The notes under the pieces were generated by a model that was not told where the DNA came from, did no database searches, and saw only the letters and a program-made list of their open reading frames with translations. The translations under genes were made by a program, and so were the position numbers. Shown in pieces: positions 35,086 through 46,379 of a DNA stretch of 64,000 bases. Numbering within the stretch: the stretch's first letter is position 1; the number at the start of each line of letters is the position of its first letter. This stretch comes from Prorocentrum cordatum (lineage: Eukaryota > Sar > Dinophyceae > Prorocentrales > Prorocentraceae), in contig CAUYUJ010000853.1 of the NCBI GenBank assembly GCA_963575745.1, forward strand, positions 16,042 to 80,041. The letters run 5' to 3'.

Positions 35086-35340
35086 TTGACGAACCTGGAG
35101 GCAGCTCGTGCTGCACCTTTGCCAACTGCTGCTTGCCGTAACGATTCAGACGGTGCGTGCTCTGCCAAATTGTCTGACCGCCTGCGTAGCTACGCAGCCA
35201 CAGGCAAGACAAACTGTCCTCCCGAACTCGTTATGATAAGCAAAGGTGTGGGAGCTAAGCAAGTCTATGCCGTTCGCTGTACTCTGAGTGGGAACCACGA
35301 CTGTTCCCTGAAAGAGGCCCTGGTGGCAGGGAAGGGCTAA
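35086..35340 (+). other. Unassigned ORF with ordinary composition, 84 aa
   Basis: The frame includes ELVMISKGVGAKQVYAVRCT and ends ALVAGKG at a stop. The sequence is unlike the repeats around it and lies just upstream of the RNase H fragment on the other strand. It may be a decayed element fragment. No domain assigned. Confidence 0.25.
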
Positions 35341-35372
35341 GAACGTGTTGAACATCATGTACGGTGCGCTGC

Positions 35373-35843
35373 CTACACAGCAGTGGCAGCGGATCTGAGA
35401 ACCTGTACTCCAAAGTGACTCGTGAGCAGTGGATAGCGACTGAGTGTTGATCTCGCGCCTCTTGGGATGCAGGTTCGCCTCCCTGGGCGTACGATTACTA
35501 CCCATCTCCATTGAGGCAAGGAAACTGTGACCGAGGTGCTGGCAAACCTGGAAAGCAATAGCCTGGTATGGGACCTGTTGCCCCGACCCTCTGCTGGCAC
35601 ACGAATCTTATCTGCCCACTGGTTTATTATTCGGTCCGCAAGCCCCTTCAAAAGAACACATCTGGGGTCGACGCCGCCGGCCCTAACCTCCTCACGAGAT
35701 CTATAACTTTCGACATTGGCCAGGACAACCCCTCTGCTAGGATGCTCAGCTCGAATATCCCGAATCGAGTGCCACACGTCAAGGTTCGACTTCAGATGCA
35801 TCCCATTCTGAATCTTATTTAGACGCGTAACAACATCCGCCAC
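35373..35843 (-). pseudogene. LINE-type RNase H domain fragment
   Basis: The first 110 residues read VTRLNKIQNG, then LDVWHSIRDIRAEHPSRGVV, ESYRSREEVRAGGVDPR and LLKGLADRIINQWADKIRVP. This matches the second half of RNase H domains in retroelements. They carry an asparagine-rich alternation segment, then a VKSH-like strand (here VESY), then a GN..AD helix (here KGLAD). The first catalytic residues would lie upstream and are not visible, and the usual SH and NE positions are altered, so this is a broken piece of an element related to, but not contiguous with, the LINE at 56.8-62.2 kb. Confidence 0.5.
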
Positions 35844-35919
35844 CGTCCTCAGGTCCTTTGCCCGATCCTCTGAGCCTCAGTCCGAACTCCTGAGGAGTTT
35901 CTTGAGGGCCCAGCGCCCC

Positions 35920-36545
35920 GTCGCGGCGCAACGCGTGACTTTTTCGGGTCCAAGAGGGCTCCATCACGGACCCCGAGAGCCCCAAGACGCCACCAAGACA
36001 GTCCAAGAGGGCACCGAGTCGCCAAACGAGCTCTCCAAGACGCTCAATACAGCCCAAAAGGCCTCCGAAACGCCCCAAGAAGCTTCCAAGAGGCCTCCCA
36101 CGAAGGCCCCAAGAGGCCAAAAGCACAGATGTTCCTTAACTTGTTGTAGGATGTTGGCGTTCTCGCCTGTTCGGCTTCCCGACGCTCACAGACAGCCCCA
36201 GAGGCCCCCAAGACCGCCCGAAGACCGCCCAAAAGGCCTCCAAGACCGCCCCAAGACGGCCCACGAGGGCCCCATGACCAGCCCAAGAGGCGCCCAAAGC
36301 GGCTCAAGAGGGCCCCAAGACGGCCCTGAAAGAAGCCCGAGAGAGGGAGCACGAACCGACAATCTGGACCTGCCACCCCAAGAGGCCCCCAGAAAGCCCC
36401 AAGAGGCGACCAGGAAGCCCCAAGAGGCCCCCAAGAGGCCCCCAAGAGGCCCCAAGAGGCCCCCAAGAGGCACCCAAGAGACCCCAAAAAGGCACCCAAG
36501 AGGCCCCCAAACGGCCCCCAAGCGGCGTCCAAACTGCCTTCGTGA
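35920..36545. repeat. CCAAGAGGCCCC block of the GGCC repeat family
   Basis: CCCCAAGAGGCCTCC-type units in the orientation opposite to the following 36.96-42.8 kb arrays. A central unique insert near 36120-36190 carries TTCGGCTTCCCGACG, as at 21.93 kb. Confidence 0.85.
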
Positions 36546-36559
36546 GGCCCCCGAGAACC

Positions 36560-39500
36560 CCCCCCCGCGAGATCTCAACGAACGCAACATACGCTTCATA
36601 CCCAACTCCCACGCACGGTGGCGGGATGGGCCGAAAGCCATTAGACCTGGCCCGGCACAGAAACGGAAAGAGCGCTTCAGAAACAGAAACCGAAATTACT
36701 CACACCACCGTTCGTACTGGGAGCCTTGGCGTTGAGAGCTTGTTACGTCACCCCTCGCTCTTGGGAGCCTTGGTGTGCAGAGATTGTTGCGTTGCCGCCC
36801 GTTCCTGAGCCTTGGCTGGGCCGTGGTGTCAGGAACTTGTTACGTCACCGCTCTCTGCTGGGAGCCTTGGTCTTATCAGCTTGTTTACGTCGCCGTTCGC
36901 TCTTGGGAGCCTTGGTGTGAAGAGCTTTTTGCGTTACCGATCGCTCTCTATTTGGCGTCTCTGGGCCTTCTTGGGAGTCCCACTGGACCCCTTGTCGGGG
37001 CCTTTTGGAGGCCTCTGGGGAACCTCTTGGGGGCCTCTTGGGGCTTCTTGGGGGGCTCTTGGGGCCTCCTGGGAGCTTCTTGGGGCGAAAGGCTAGACTT
37101 TTCGGGTTCGCGGTCCACCTCTTGGGGTCGTCTTGTGGCCCTCTTGGACCGTCTTGGGCGCCTCTTGGGCCGTCTTGGCGCCCTCTTGGGCAGTGTTGAG
37201 GGGCCCCTTGGGAGCCCCGTGGGCCGTCTTGGGGCGGTCTTGGGGGCCTCTTGGGCCGTCGTCAACGCAGTGAAAGCCGAAAAGCCTTGCATGCTAAAAA
37301 TGTACCTTTTCCCATCGGAAACCAATGATTTTCGCCTCCCGGTGGCCTCTTGGGACGCCTCTTGGGGTCCTCTTGGGGCTTCTTGGGGGGCTCTGGGGGC
37401 CTCCTGGGAGCGTCTTGGGGCGAAAGGCTAGACTTTTCGGTTCGTGGTCCCCCTTTTGGGGCCGTCTTGGCGCCCTCTTGGGCCGTCTTGAGCGCCTCTT
37501 GGGCCGTCTTGGGGCCCTCTTGGGCCGTTTTGGGGGCCTCTTGGGAGCCTCTTGGGCCGTCTTGGGGCGGTCTTGGAGGCCTCTTGGGCCGTCGTCAACG
37601 CAGTGAAAGCCGACAAAGCACATATGCTAAAAATATGCGTTTTCCTTCGGAAAATGAATGATTTCGGCCTCTTGGGGCCCTCTTGGGACGCCCCTTGGGC
37701 TCCTCTTGGGGGCCTCTTGGGGGCCTCTTGGGGGCCTCTTGGGCCGTCTTGGGCGGTCTTGGGCTTTCTTGGAGCGCGGCCGTCTTGGGGAGGAATCCGA
37801 AAAACAAGCAAAAACCCGATGGAAAACCCGAAAACGGCCATTAACACGCAAATGGGCCCGCTTCGCCCCTCCCCTGGAACCCCTCCCTTTAGGGCTTCGC
37901 CCACACCAGAACGTCATCACTCGTACCTCGCTCTTTCCGTTACCTGGCCCGGCACAGAAACGGAAAGAGCGCTGCAGCAACAGAAACCGAAATTACGCAC
38001 ACCACCGTTCGTACCGGGAGCCTTGGCGTTGAGAGCTGGTCACGTCACCCATCGCTCTTGGGAGCCTTGGTGTGCAAAGATTGTTGCGTTGCCGCCCGTT
38101 CCTGAGCCTTGGCTGGGCCGTGGTGTCAGGAACTTGTTACGTCACCGCTCTCTGCTGGGAGCCTTGGTCTTATCAGCTTGTTTACGTCACCGTTCGTTAC
38201 TGGAAGCCTTGGTATGAGGAGCTTTTTGCGTTAACGATCGCTGTCTATTTGGCGTCTCCGGGCCTTCGTGGGCGTCCTATTGGGGCCCTTGTAGAACTCT
38301 TTTGGAGGCCTCTTGGGGGCATCTTGGGGGCCTCTTGGAGCTTCTTGGGGGTCTCTTGAGACCTCATGGGGGCGTCCTGGGGCGAAAGGCTGGACTTTCG
38401 GGTTCGTGGTCCCCCTCTTGGGGCCGTCTTGGGGCCTTCTTGGGCCGTCTTGGGCGCCTCTTGGGCCGTCTTGGCGCCCTCTTGGGCCGTTTGGGGGGCC
38501 TCTTGGGACCCTCTTGGGGCGTCTTGGGGCGGCCTTGTGGGCCTCTTGGGCCGTCGCCAACGCCGTGAAAGGCGAAAAGCCGTATATGCTACAAATATAC
38601 GCTTTCCTTTGGAAAATCAATAATGTTGGCCTCTTGGGGCCCTCCGGGGACGCCTCTTGGGCGCCTCTTGGGGCTTCTTGAAAGCTCTGGGAGCCTCCTG
38701 GGAGCGTCTTGGGGCGATAGGCTAGACTTTTCGGTTCGTGGTCCCCCTCTTGGGGCCGTCTTGGGGCCCTCTTGGGCCGTCTTGGGCGCCTCTGGGACCG
38801 TCTGGGGGCCATCTGGGGCCAATGTGGGGAGCTTCTTGGGAGCCTCTTGGGCCGTCTGGGTGCGGTCTTGGGGGCCTCTTGGGCCGTCGTCAACGCCGTG
38901 AAAGGCGAAAAGCCGTATATGCTACAAATATACGTTTTCCTTTGGAAAATCAATAATGTTGGCCTCTTGGGGCCCTCTTGGGACGCCCCTTGGGCGCCTC
39001 TTGGGGGCCTCTTGGGGGCCTCTTGGGCCGTCTTGGGTGGTCTTGGGCTCTCTTGGAGCGCTCTTGGGCCGTCTCGAGGGAGAATCCGCGAAAGACATGC
39101 ACAAACCCGGTGGAAAAAAAACCCAAAACGGCCATTAGAACTCATCCGCGCCCCGTACGCCCCCCCCCTGGAACCCCCCCCTTAATGGGGCTTCGCCCAA
39201 CACACAACGTCATCGCTCGTACCTCGCTCTTTCCGTTACCTGACGCGGCACGGAAACGGAAAGAGCGCTTCAGGAACTTGCCGGCGATGTCTCATGGCAC
39301 CGTTCGCTCATGGGAGCCTTTGTGTGCCGAGCGGGTTACGTCATCGTTCGTACTTGGAGCCTTGGCGGTCGAAGCTCTTTACGCCATCCTTGGTACTGAG
39401 AGCCTTGGCGTTCAAAACTGTTTACGGCATCGTTCGTACTAGGAGCCTTGGCGTTCGAAGCTCTTTACGCCATCGTTCGTATTGGGAGCCTTGGCGTTTC

Positions 39501-42500
39501 AAGCTTTCCACGTCATCGTTCGTAAGGGAGCCTTGGCGTTCAGAGCTCCTCGCGTCACTGGTCCGTTTGGGGGCGGGGACCTTGGCGTCAAAGCTTCAGA
39601 AACAGAAACCGAACTTACTCACACCACCGTTCGTACTGGGAGCAGTGGCGTTGAGAGCTTGTTATGTCACCCCTCGCTCTTGGGAGCCTTGGTGTTCAGA
39701 GATTATTGCCTTGCCGCCCGTTCCTGAGCCTTGGCTGGGCCGTGGTGTCAGGAACTTGTTACGTCACCGCTCTCTGCTGGGAGCCTTGGTCTTATCAGCG
39801 TGTTTACGTCACCGTTCGCTCTTGGGAGCCTTGGTGTGAAGAGCTTTTTGCGTTACCGATCGCGCTTTATTTGGCGTCTCTGGGCCTTCGTGGGGGTCCT
39901 GTTGGGGCCCTTCTAGAGCACTTTTAGAAACCTTTTGGGTGCCTCTTGGGAACCTCTTGGGGGCCTCTTGGGGCTTCTTGGGGGGCTCTGGGGGCCTCCT
40001 GGGAGCTTCTTGGGGCGAAAGGCTAGACGTTTCAGTTCGTGGTCCCCCCCTTGGGGCAGTCTTGGGGCCCTCTTGGGCGCCTCTTGGGCCGTCTTGGCGC
40101 CCTCTTGGGCCGTTTGGGGGGCTTTTGAAAGCCTCTTGGGCTGTCTTGGAACTGTCTCTGGGGCCTCCTGGGCCGTCGCCAACGCCGTGAAAGCAGAAAA
40201 GCCGTGTATGCAAGGAACGTATCTTTCCCCTAAGGAAAGTCAATAATGTTGGCCTATTGGTGGCCTCTTGGGGCGCCTCTTGGGGCTTCTTGGGGGGCTC
40301 TTGGGGCCTCCTGGGAGCGTCTTGGGGCGATAGGCTGGACTTTTCAGTTCGTGGTCCCCCCCTTGGGGCAGTCTTGGGGCCCTCTTTGGCCGTCTTGGGC
40401 GCCACTTGGGCCGTCTTGGAGCCCTCTTGGGCCGTTTTGGCGGCATCTTGGGAGCCTCTTGGGCCATCTTGGGGCGGTCTGGGGGGCCTCTTGGGCCGTC
40501 GTCAACGCCGTGAAAGCAGAAAAACCGCACATGCTAAAAATGCACGGTTTCCAACTGAAAATCTATGAATGTGGCCTCCTGGGGCCTTCTGGGACGCCCC
40601 TTGGGCGCCTCTTGGGGGCCTCTTGGGCCGTCTTGGGCCGTCTTGGGCGGTCTTGGGCTCTCTTGGAGCGCTCTTGGGCCGTCTTGGGGGAGAACCCGAA
40701 AAACCTGGCCCAGCACAGAAACTGACAGAGCGCTTCAGAAACAGAAACCGAAATTACTCACACCACCGTTCGTACTGGGAGCCTTTGCGTTGAGAGCTTG
40801 TTACGTCACCCCTCGCTCTTGGGAGCCTTGGTGTTCAGAGATTGTTGCGTTGCCGCCCGTTCCTGAGCCTTGGCTGGGCCTTGGTGTTAGGAACTTGTTA
40901 CGTCACCGCTCTCTGCTGGGAGCCTTGGTCTTATCAGCTTGGTTACGTCACCGTTCGTATGCTAAAAATGTACCTTCTTCCTATAGGAAATCGATGATTC
41001 TGGCTTCCTGGTGGCCTCATGGGGCGCCTCTTGGGGGGCCGCTTGGGGCTTCTTGGGGGGCTCTTGGGGCCTCCTGGGAGCTTCTTGGGGCGAAAGGCTA
41101 GACTTTTCGGTTCGTGGTCCCCCTCTTGGGGCCGTCTTGGGGCCCTCTTGGGCAGTCTTGGGCGCCTCTTAGACCGTCTTGGGGCCCTCTTGGGCCGTTT
41201 TGGGTGCCTCTTGGGAGCCTCTTGGGCTGTCGTGAGGCGGTCTTGGGGAAAGCCGAAAAGCCGCACATGCTAAAAATGCACGTTTTCCAATCGAAGATCC
41301 ATGAATGTGGCCTCTTGGAGCCCTCTTGGGACGCCCCTTGGGCGCCTCTTGGGGGCCTCTTGGGCCGTCTTGGGCCGTCTTGGGCTCTCTTGGAGCGCTC
41401 TTGGGCCGTCTTGGGGGGGAACCCGAAAAACATGCAAAAACCATAGGGAAAACCCGAAAACAAGCATTCACATTCATTCCCTCGCGCTCTCTCTTGGGCC
41501 GTCTGGGGGCCCTCTTGGGCCGTCTTGGGCCCCTCGTGGGCCGTCTGGGGTCCCTCTTGGACCGTTCTCGGCCCCTTTGGGTGGCCTCTGGGGCTGTCTT
41601 GGGGCGATATTTGGGGCCTCTTGGGCCGTCTTGGGCCGTCTTGGGTTCGTCTAGAGGCCTTCTTGGACAGTGGTGGGCCCCTTTGGGGCGCCTCTGGGGC
41701 CGTCTTGGGACGATCTTTGGGGCCGCTTGGGCCGTCCGGGGCCCTTCTGGGATTGAAAGGGGGAGAATCCGAAAACCTGCAACAACCCTAAGGAAATCAA
41801 TGTGTTTGGCCTCCTGAGGCCCTCTCAGGGGCCCTCTTGAGCATCCCTGGAGCCGTCTGAAGGCTCTCGTTGACCGTCTGGAGGCCATCTGATGCTCTCT
41901 TGGGGCCGTCTTGGGGCCCTCTGGTGCCGTTTTGGTGTCATGTTGTGCCGTCTTGGGGCCCTCTTACCGCTTCGCACGAAAAAATACGAGGAATCAGGCC
42001 ATGGGAGCCGCACGGGAGCCGCTTCACTATAACAAATTCGTGGGAAGCTGGCCATTACACCATCGGTGCGCCCCCCCCCGCCCCTCCCCTGGACCATTCC
42101 CTAGAGGGCTTCGAAACACCAAGCCGTTCATCACTCGTACCTCGCTCTTTCCGTTGCCTGCTTGGCACGGGGACGGAAAGCGCATGTACTTTCAAAGCGC
42201 GAGATGTCGCTGGCTTGCCCGTTCTTTCTCTCTGTCTCCCCGTCGGGAGGCTCTCTTGGGGCATCTTGGTGGCATATTGGGCGCCCTCTAGGGCTATCCA
42301 GAAGCCGCAGGAGGCCTCTTCACGGGGAACTAGGGCGTGTTAGTATCGTGGGAAGGCACTAGAGCGCGATAAAACGCGAATGAAGATTATGGTAATAGTG
42401 TTGATGATGATGACGACGACATACTTTCTCTTGGGAGCATCTTGGGCCTCTCCCAAGCCCTCCTTGGGCCGTATTGTGGCTCGCTTAGGCCGTCTTGGGG

Positions 42501-42790
42501 CCCTTTTGGGCCGTCCTCAGGCCCTCGTGGGAGCCTCTCGGGCCGTCATGGCAAAATCTCGAGGGCCCCTGGAGCTGTATCGGGCCGCTCTCGCCCGAGA
42601 AACGAGAAGCTGGAAAACCTTCACAAACCTAAAGACAACAATGGTTGTTGCGTCGTCCGGCACTTTGGGGGGTCCTCTCGGGGGCCGCTTGGGGTGTCTT
42701 GGAGGCCTCTTGGGCTGTACCCAGGCCATCTTGGGCTATCTTGGATCGCTCTTGGGCCGTCCTCGGGCCCGTCTGGGCCTCTCCTACGCC
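36560..42790. repeat. Higher-order GGCCTCTTGGG repeat complex
   Basis: Two modules alternate. Module 1 (about 300 bp; copies at 36646-36960, 37948-38262, 39594-39885, 40705-40962) is built of GGGAGCCTTGG and GTTACGTCACC sub-repeats. Module 2 (about 300 bp, about ten copies) is GGCCTCTTGGGCCGTCTTGG minisatellite ending in AACGC.GTGAAAG.CGAAAAGCC and ATGCTAAAAAT. Minus and plus frames stay open through it but encode only GASWGPLGGLL or RPKRAPRRPK repeats. Confidence 0.9.
37931..37973. repeat. Hairpin CGCTCTTTCCGTT...AACGGAAAGAGCG
   Basis: A 13-bp perfect inverted repeat with a 17-bp loop, located at the entry of module 1. Related hairpins lie at about 39225-39270 and 42145-42185. Confidence 0.75.
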
Positions 42791-42814
42791 GCCTGGTACC
42801 TTAAGCTGGCGAGG

Positions 42815-42868
42815 AGTTTACACGCTTACGCGGAGCTTACGCGGAGCTTACGCGGAGCTTACGCGAGC
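42815..42868. repeat. GGAGCTTACGC tandem
   Basis: Three to four units of GCTTACGCGGA, 12 bp each. Confidence 0.8.
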
Positions 42869-42899
42869 ATACTCGAGTTTACGTGGAACTCACGCACCC

Positions 42900-43070
42900 G
42901 TCAACGGGGAATTCCATGTTAACAGGCACCTGACCCCGCTCAGGTACCCGTTAACATGGGGGTTTAAATGGAATTCCAAATTAACGCGGCCTTGACCCCG
43001 CTCGGGCATCCGTTAACAGGGAAGTCCGTGCAATTTCCCTGTTAACGGATGCCTGAGTCAGCTCAATCAC
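42900..43070. mobile_element. Inverted-repeat cluster GTTAACGGATGCC
   Basis: GCATCCGTTAACAGGGAA and TTCCCTGTTAACGGATGC form a hairpin, with two upstream variants (CATGTTAACAGGCACC, GTACCCGTTAACATG). This suggests nested fold-back copies. Confidence 0.5.
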
Positions 43071-43479
43071 CCACCTTTCCATCTTAAAGGCTCTGTGAAC
43101 AAGGAAAAGGGCTTTAGATCGCTGGGGGACGGGATGCCACCCCCCTCGAACCCCCCCTAGCTCCGTTCCTTCCGGCTAACGGATCGCATGCTACGCGCGC
43201 TTGCCGTCATCCGCCGCCCCCCTGTGGCCTTGCCACACGGGGTGCCCGGCGTGCCAAGCCCTCTGCGGTGTGGTTCTTGTTCTGCTTCCAAGAGGGCCCC
43301 CCCCTGGGGCGGTCGGCCCGTCCCGCTGGCCACCCGGAATGGCCCGCCCGCTGCGCCAGTAACATGTCAAAAACGGCTGTTTCGCTGACATCCTCAACAA
43401 AATCGCGATCTCGGGGATCCTAGCCCAAGACGCTTGCTGTTAAGAGGGAGCGCTTCGCACGAAATGGCTCCAAGACGGC

Positions 43480-43830
43480 TCAGGACGGCACAAGAGGCCT
43501 CCAAAAGGGCCTCCAGGAAGGCCCGAAGAGGTTATAGTCATTGATGCTCCTCAGGTTGTTTGAAAGATTGAGGCATTCCAATATTTTAGGCCTTCCGACG
43601 GCCTGAGACAGCCCGAAAGCCTCCAACGATCGCCCCAAGATCGCCCAAGAGGCCTCCAAGATGGCCGCATGACGGTCCAAGAGGCCCCAGGACGGCCCCA
43701 AGAGGGCCCCCAAGGCGGCCCAAGAGGCCTCCAGGACGCCCAAGCCAGCCTCCCAAGGCGGCCCTGGAGCACCCCAAGAGGAGCTCCAGGTCGGCCCCGA
43801 GAGGCCCCCAAGACCCAGATCTGAAGAACG
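43480..43830. repeat. CCAAGAGGCC array with conserved head
   Basis: Contains GACGGCCTGAGACAGCCCGA, AAGATCGCCCAAGAGGCC and GATGGCCGCATGACGGTCCA, matching 21.94-22.03 kb, then degenerate CCAAGAGGCC units. Confidence 0.8.
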
Positions 43831-43977
43831 GCCCCACAACTGAAGCCCCTGCAGAACCCACGGCGGCCCCGGTTTGAGCGCCTTGGCTTCTACCCCGCTT
43901 GCTTCCCGCGCTGCCCACCGAGACGACGAGCCGCTGCCCGGCCGTGCAGAAGCAACCGGGCGCCCCTCGGGCACGCT

Positions 43978-44090
43978 TAGGAGGAGGAGGAGGAGGAGGA
44001 GGAGGAGGAGGAGGAGGAGGAGGAAGAAGATTGCGAGGATTGCGAAGATTGCGAGGATTGCGAGGATTGCGAGGAGGAGGAGGAGGAGGA
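43978..44090. repeat. (GGA)n with GCGAGGATT units
   Basis: GGA triplets, then five copies of a 9-12 bp TTGCGAGGA unit, then GGA again. Confidence 0.9.
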
Positions 44091-44124
44091 GGAAAAACGG
44101 CGCGCACGCGCGCGCGCGCGATGG

Positions 44125-44290
44125 ATGCCTGCTGCTGCTGGTCGACGTCCTGGGCCTCCGGGGCCACGTCGGCAGCCCCCCCGCCCTGGGCTGGACGGCG
44201 GGACGAGGCACGCCGCTCGGCGCGAGCGTCTCGCCTGCCTCTGCGACCCCGATGGGCCGCCTGTATCCGCACCGCGGCCTGGCGGGGCGA
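44125..44290 (-). CDS. IQ-motif exon, copy 1
   Basis: On the minus strand the sequence after CGCCAG at about 44285 reads AAVRIQAAHRGRRGRRDARA, then ERRASSRRPAQGGGAADVAP and EAQDVDQQQQAS. IQAAxRGRRxRR is an IQ calmodulin-binding motif (IQxxxRGxxxR). The segment is closed at both ends by GGA tracts, so it looks like a single exon of a larger IQ-containing protein. Copy 2 at 53.2 kb shares the RQAAVRIQAA and ERRAS stretches. CAG immediately before the shared GCC codon is a plausible 3' splice site. Confidence 0.5.
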
Positions 44291-44430
44291 CGAGGAGGAG
44301 GAGGAGGAGCAGGAGGAGGAGGAGGGCTACGATCGACGATCCTTCCAGCCAGCAGGAAAAGGAGCAGGAGGGGAGGGGGAGGAGGAGGAGGAGGAAGAGG
44401 AGGAGGAGGAAGGGGAGGGAGGAGGAGCAG
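44290..44430. repeat. Interrupted GGA tract
   Basis: GAGGAGGAGG with CAGGAGG and GGGGAGG slips on both sides of a short unique insert. Confidence 0.9.
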
Positions 44431-45385
44431 GTGCCGGGGGCGGAGGAGCCAAAGGAGCAGCCGTGGCGGTGGCAGCAGCGTGACATGGGCAGCAGTCGGC
44501 CGCCGCTGCGGCAGCAGCAGCAGAGCGGCTGTGGTGGGGGAGCACATGAGGGGGACCGAAGAAGCAAGGCCACACGTTGAGCAGGGACCGACCGTCAAGG
44601 CACTCCTACAGGCCCTCCACGACGTGCGCCCAGAACCCCGGAACGCTGTCAGAGCGAAAACAGAAAGTCGGCGTGCTAGAACAAGGCGGTCGCAGCCAGT
44701 ACTGTGCTAAGACAACCTCGTGCAAACCACAGAAGGTCATTGGAACATCTTCTGGTGGGCCTACAGGCAGGCCGGCGAGCCGAGACGCTTGGCCGCTGCT
44801 CGAGCAACGGGGGGGCAGGCGGCCGAGAACGGCAGGAGGCGCAGCCGCAGCGGCGGCGGCGGCGGCGTGACCGGGGGAGCACTCGGCTGCGGCGGCAGCA
44901 GCAGCAGGGAAGTCGTGCCGGAGGGGAGCACGAGCGGGAGGGAGGACAGGAGGCCGAAATCCAAACAGAGGCCTGCGCGAATTGGGGGCCACCGCCTGAC
45001 CTTCCCAAATGCTGGGCTCGGGGGGGCTATGCTGACCCGGGTCCACCAGGCCAGGGTCAGTCGGGCGTTGCAGCATCCTGCGAGATCCTGCAGGATCCTG
45101 CACGCAAGCCCAGGCCAAGAAAGCCCTGGCTTGGCAAGACCCTGCAAGATCCGGCGCTTTGGCCGACCCCCATTTGCATTGACCCCCTGTCCCCAAACCC
45201 CCGACGTCGTGATTTGTTCACAACGTCGTCCCCCAGAGCTCTGGACCCCCTGCCCGGGACTGGTTTTTCATCCTAAATCGTTTTTCGACGGTCCCGGGGC
45301 CAGTCAGGGCGTAGCAGGCGTGGCATGTCATTGACCCCACCGGGGATACACTGGTGCTGGGGGTATTGTGAGCGTTATCCTAAAC
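44430..45385. other. Unique region, two Ala-rich similar islands
   Basis: Minus frames around 44500 and 44880 read ADCCPCHAAATATAAPLA and AECSPGHAAAAAAAAAPPA, suggesting a duplicated GCA/GCC-rich segment. No domain recognised. Near 45100 GGATCCTGCA/GATCCTGC short repeats occur. Confidence 0.35.
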
Positions 45386-45390
45386 ATTAC

Positions 45391-45394
45391 GATT

Positions 45395-45446
<52 letters not shown>

Positions 45447-45580
45447 CAATGAGTATTAGTATGATTATTACCATAATTACTATGACTCCTCCTCCTCCTC
45501 CTCCTCCTCCTCCTCCTTTTCCTCCTCCTCGTCGTCGTCCGCCTCCTCCTCCTCCTCCTCCTCCTCCTCCTCCATCCCTC
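45391..45580. repeat. (ATG)n then (TCC)n
   Basis: ATGATG triplets (45391-45447), then TCC triplets (45486-45575). Confidence 0.95.
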
Positions 45581-45985
45581 TCCTAAGTGCGCGGGCACAA
45601 GGGGGTGCCTGGTGTTGCTGGTCGATAACCACGGTGTCGAGGGTCGATTCACCATCTCTGCCATCTTCGTCTGACTGGCGAGATGAGGCATGCCGTCCAC
45701 ACCGAACATCTCGTCTGCTGTTGCGTCCACGCTCGATCGACTGCATTCGCGCTGCAGCCTGACAGAACGCAACCGAACGAGAACTCCAAAGAATGGGGAG
45801 GTCAATGATGATGGCGAAAACATGGAAGAAACTACAACAAGAGACCAGCAGGCGAGCGGGAAGAACGCACGTCACCGCATACTGTACAAATATGCCAAAT
45901 GATGATGGCTGGGATCTCGCCTGCAGCTGCAATCACGATGAGTCGAATGCATTCGCAAAGCAACATTCCCAAAACAATGTTGCAA

Positions 45986-46348
45986 TTACGGGCTCTTACT
46001 TCTTTTCTGAAGAGCTGGGCCTGCATATCGGTCTGCCCGTTCCGTGCTCGCCGTCGCCGCCCCGTTGCCGCCTCGTCGCTGCCCGTTGTCTGGGCGGCCG
46101 TGCGTGTCGTTCTGGACGTTCCGCGCCAGATCGCCGCCTGCATTGCAAAGGTTTTCCCCGTCAGCAAAAAAAGTATCGACCCCCCCACCCCCGAAGGCGG
46201 GATTATTCGCTCCCCCCTTTTTTTCCAGGGATGTGCAATGAACATACGAATTCGCGCCATCGTTCAATTCGATATACGAATCCATACCACGCCAGTCAAA
46301 CCAATACCAGCTGGCCCCGTCAACCGTTGCCATTGAATATGCGCGCAC
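45986..46348 (-). other. Unassigned ORF, 120 aa
   Basis: Reads MATVDGASWYWFDWRGMDSY from an internal ATG, then ELNDGANSYVHCTSLEKKGG. Composition is ordinary, with aromatic and Gly/Asn residues, and differs from its neighbours. No family recognised; a competing plus-strand frame (45899-46336) covers the same bases. Confidence 0.25.
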
Positions 46349-46379
46349 ATTCTTTCACCAAAAACAACCAATGCTCAAC

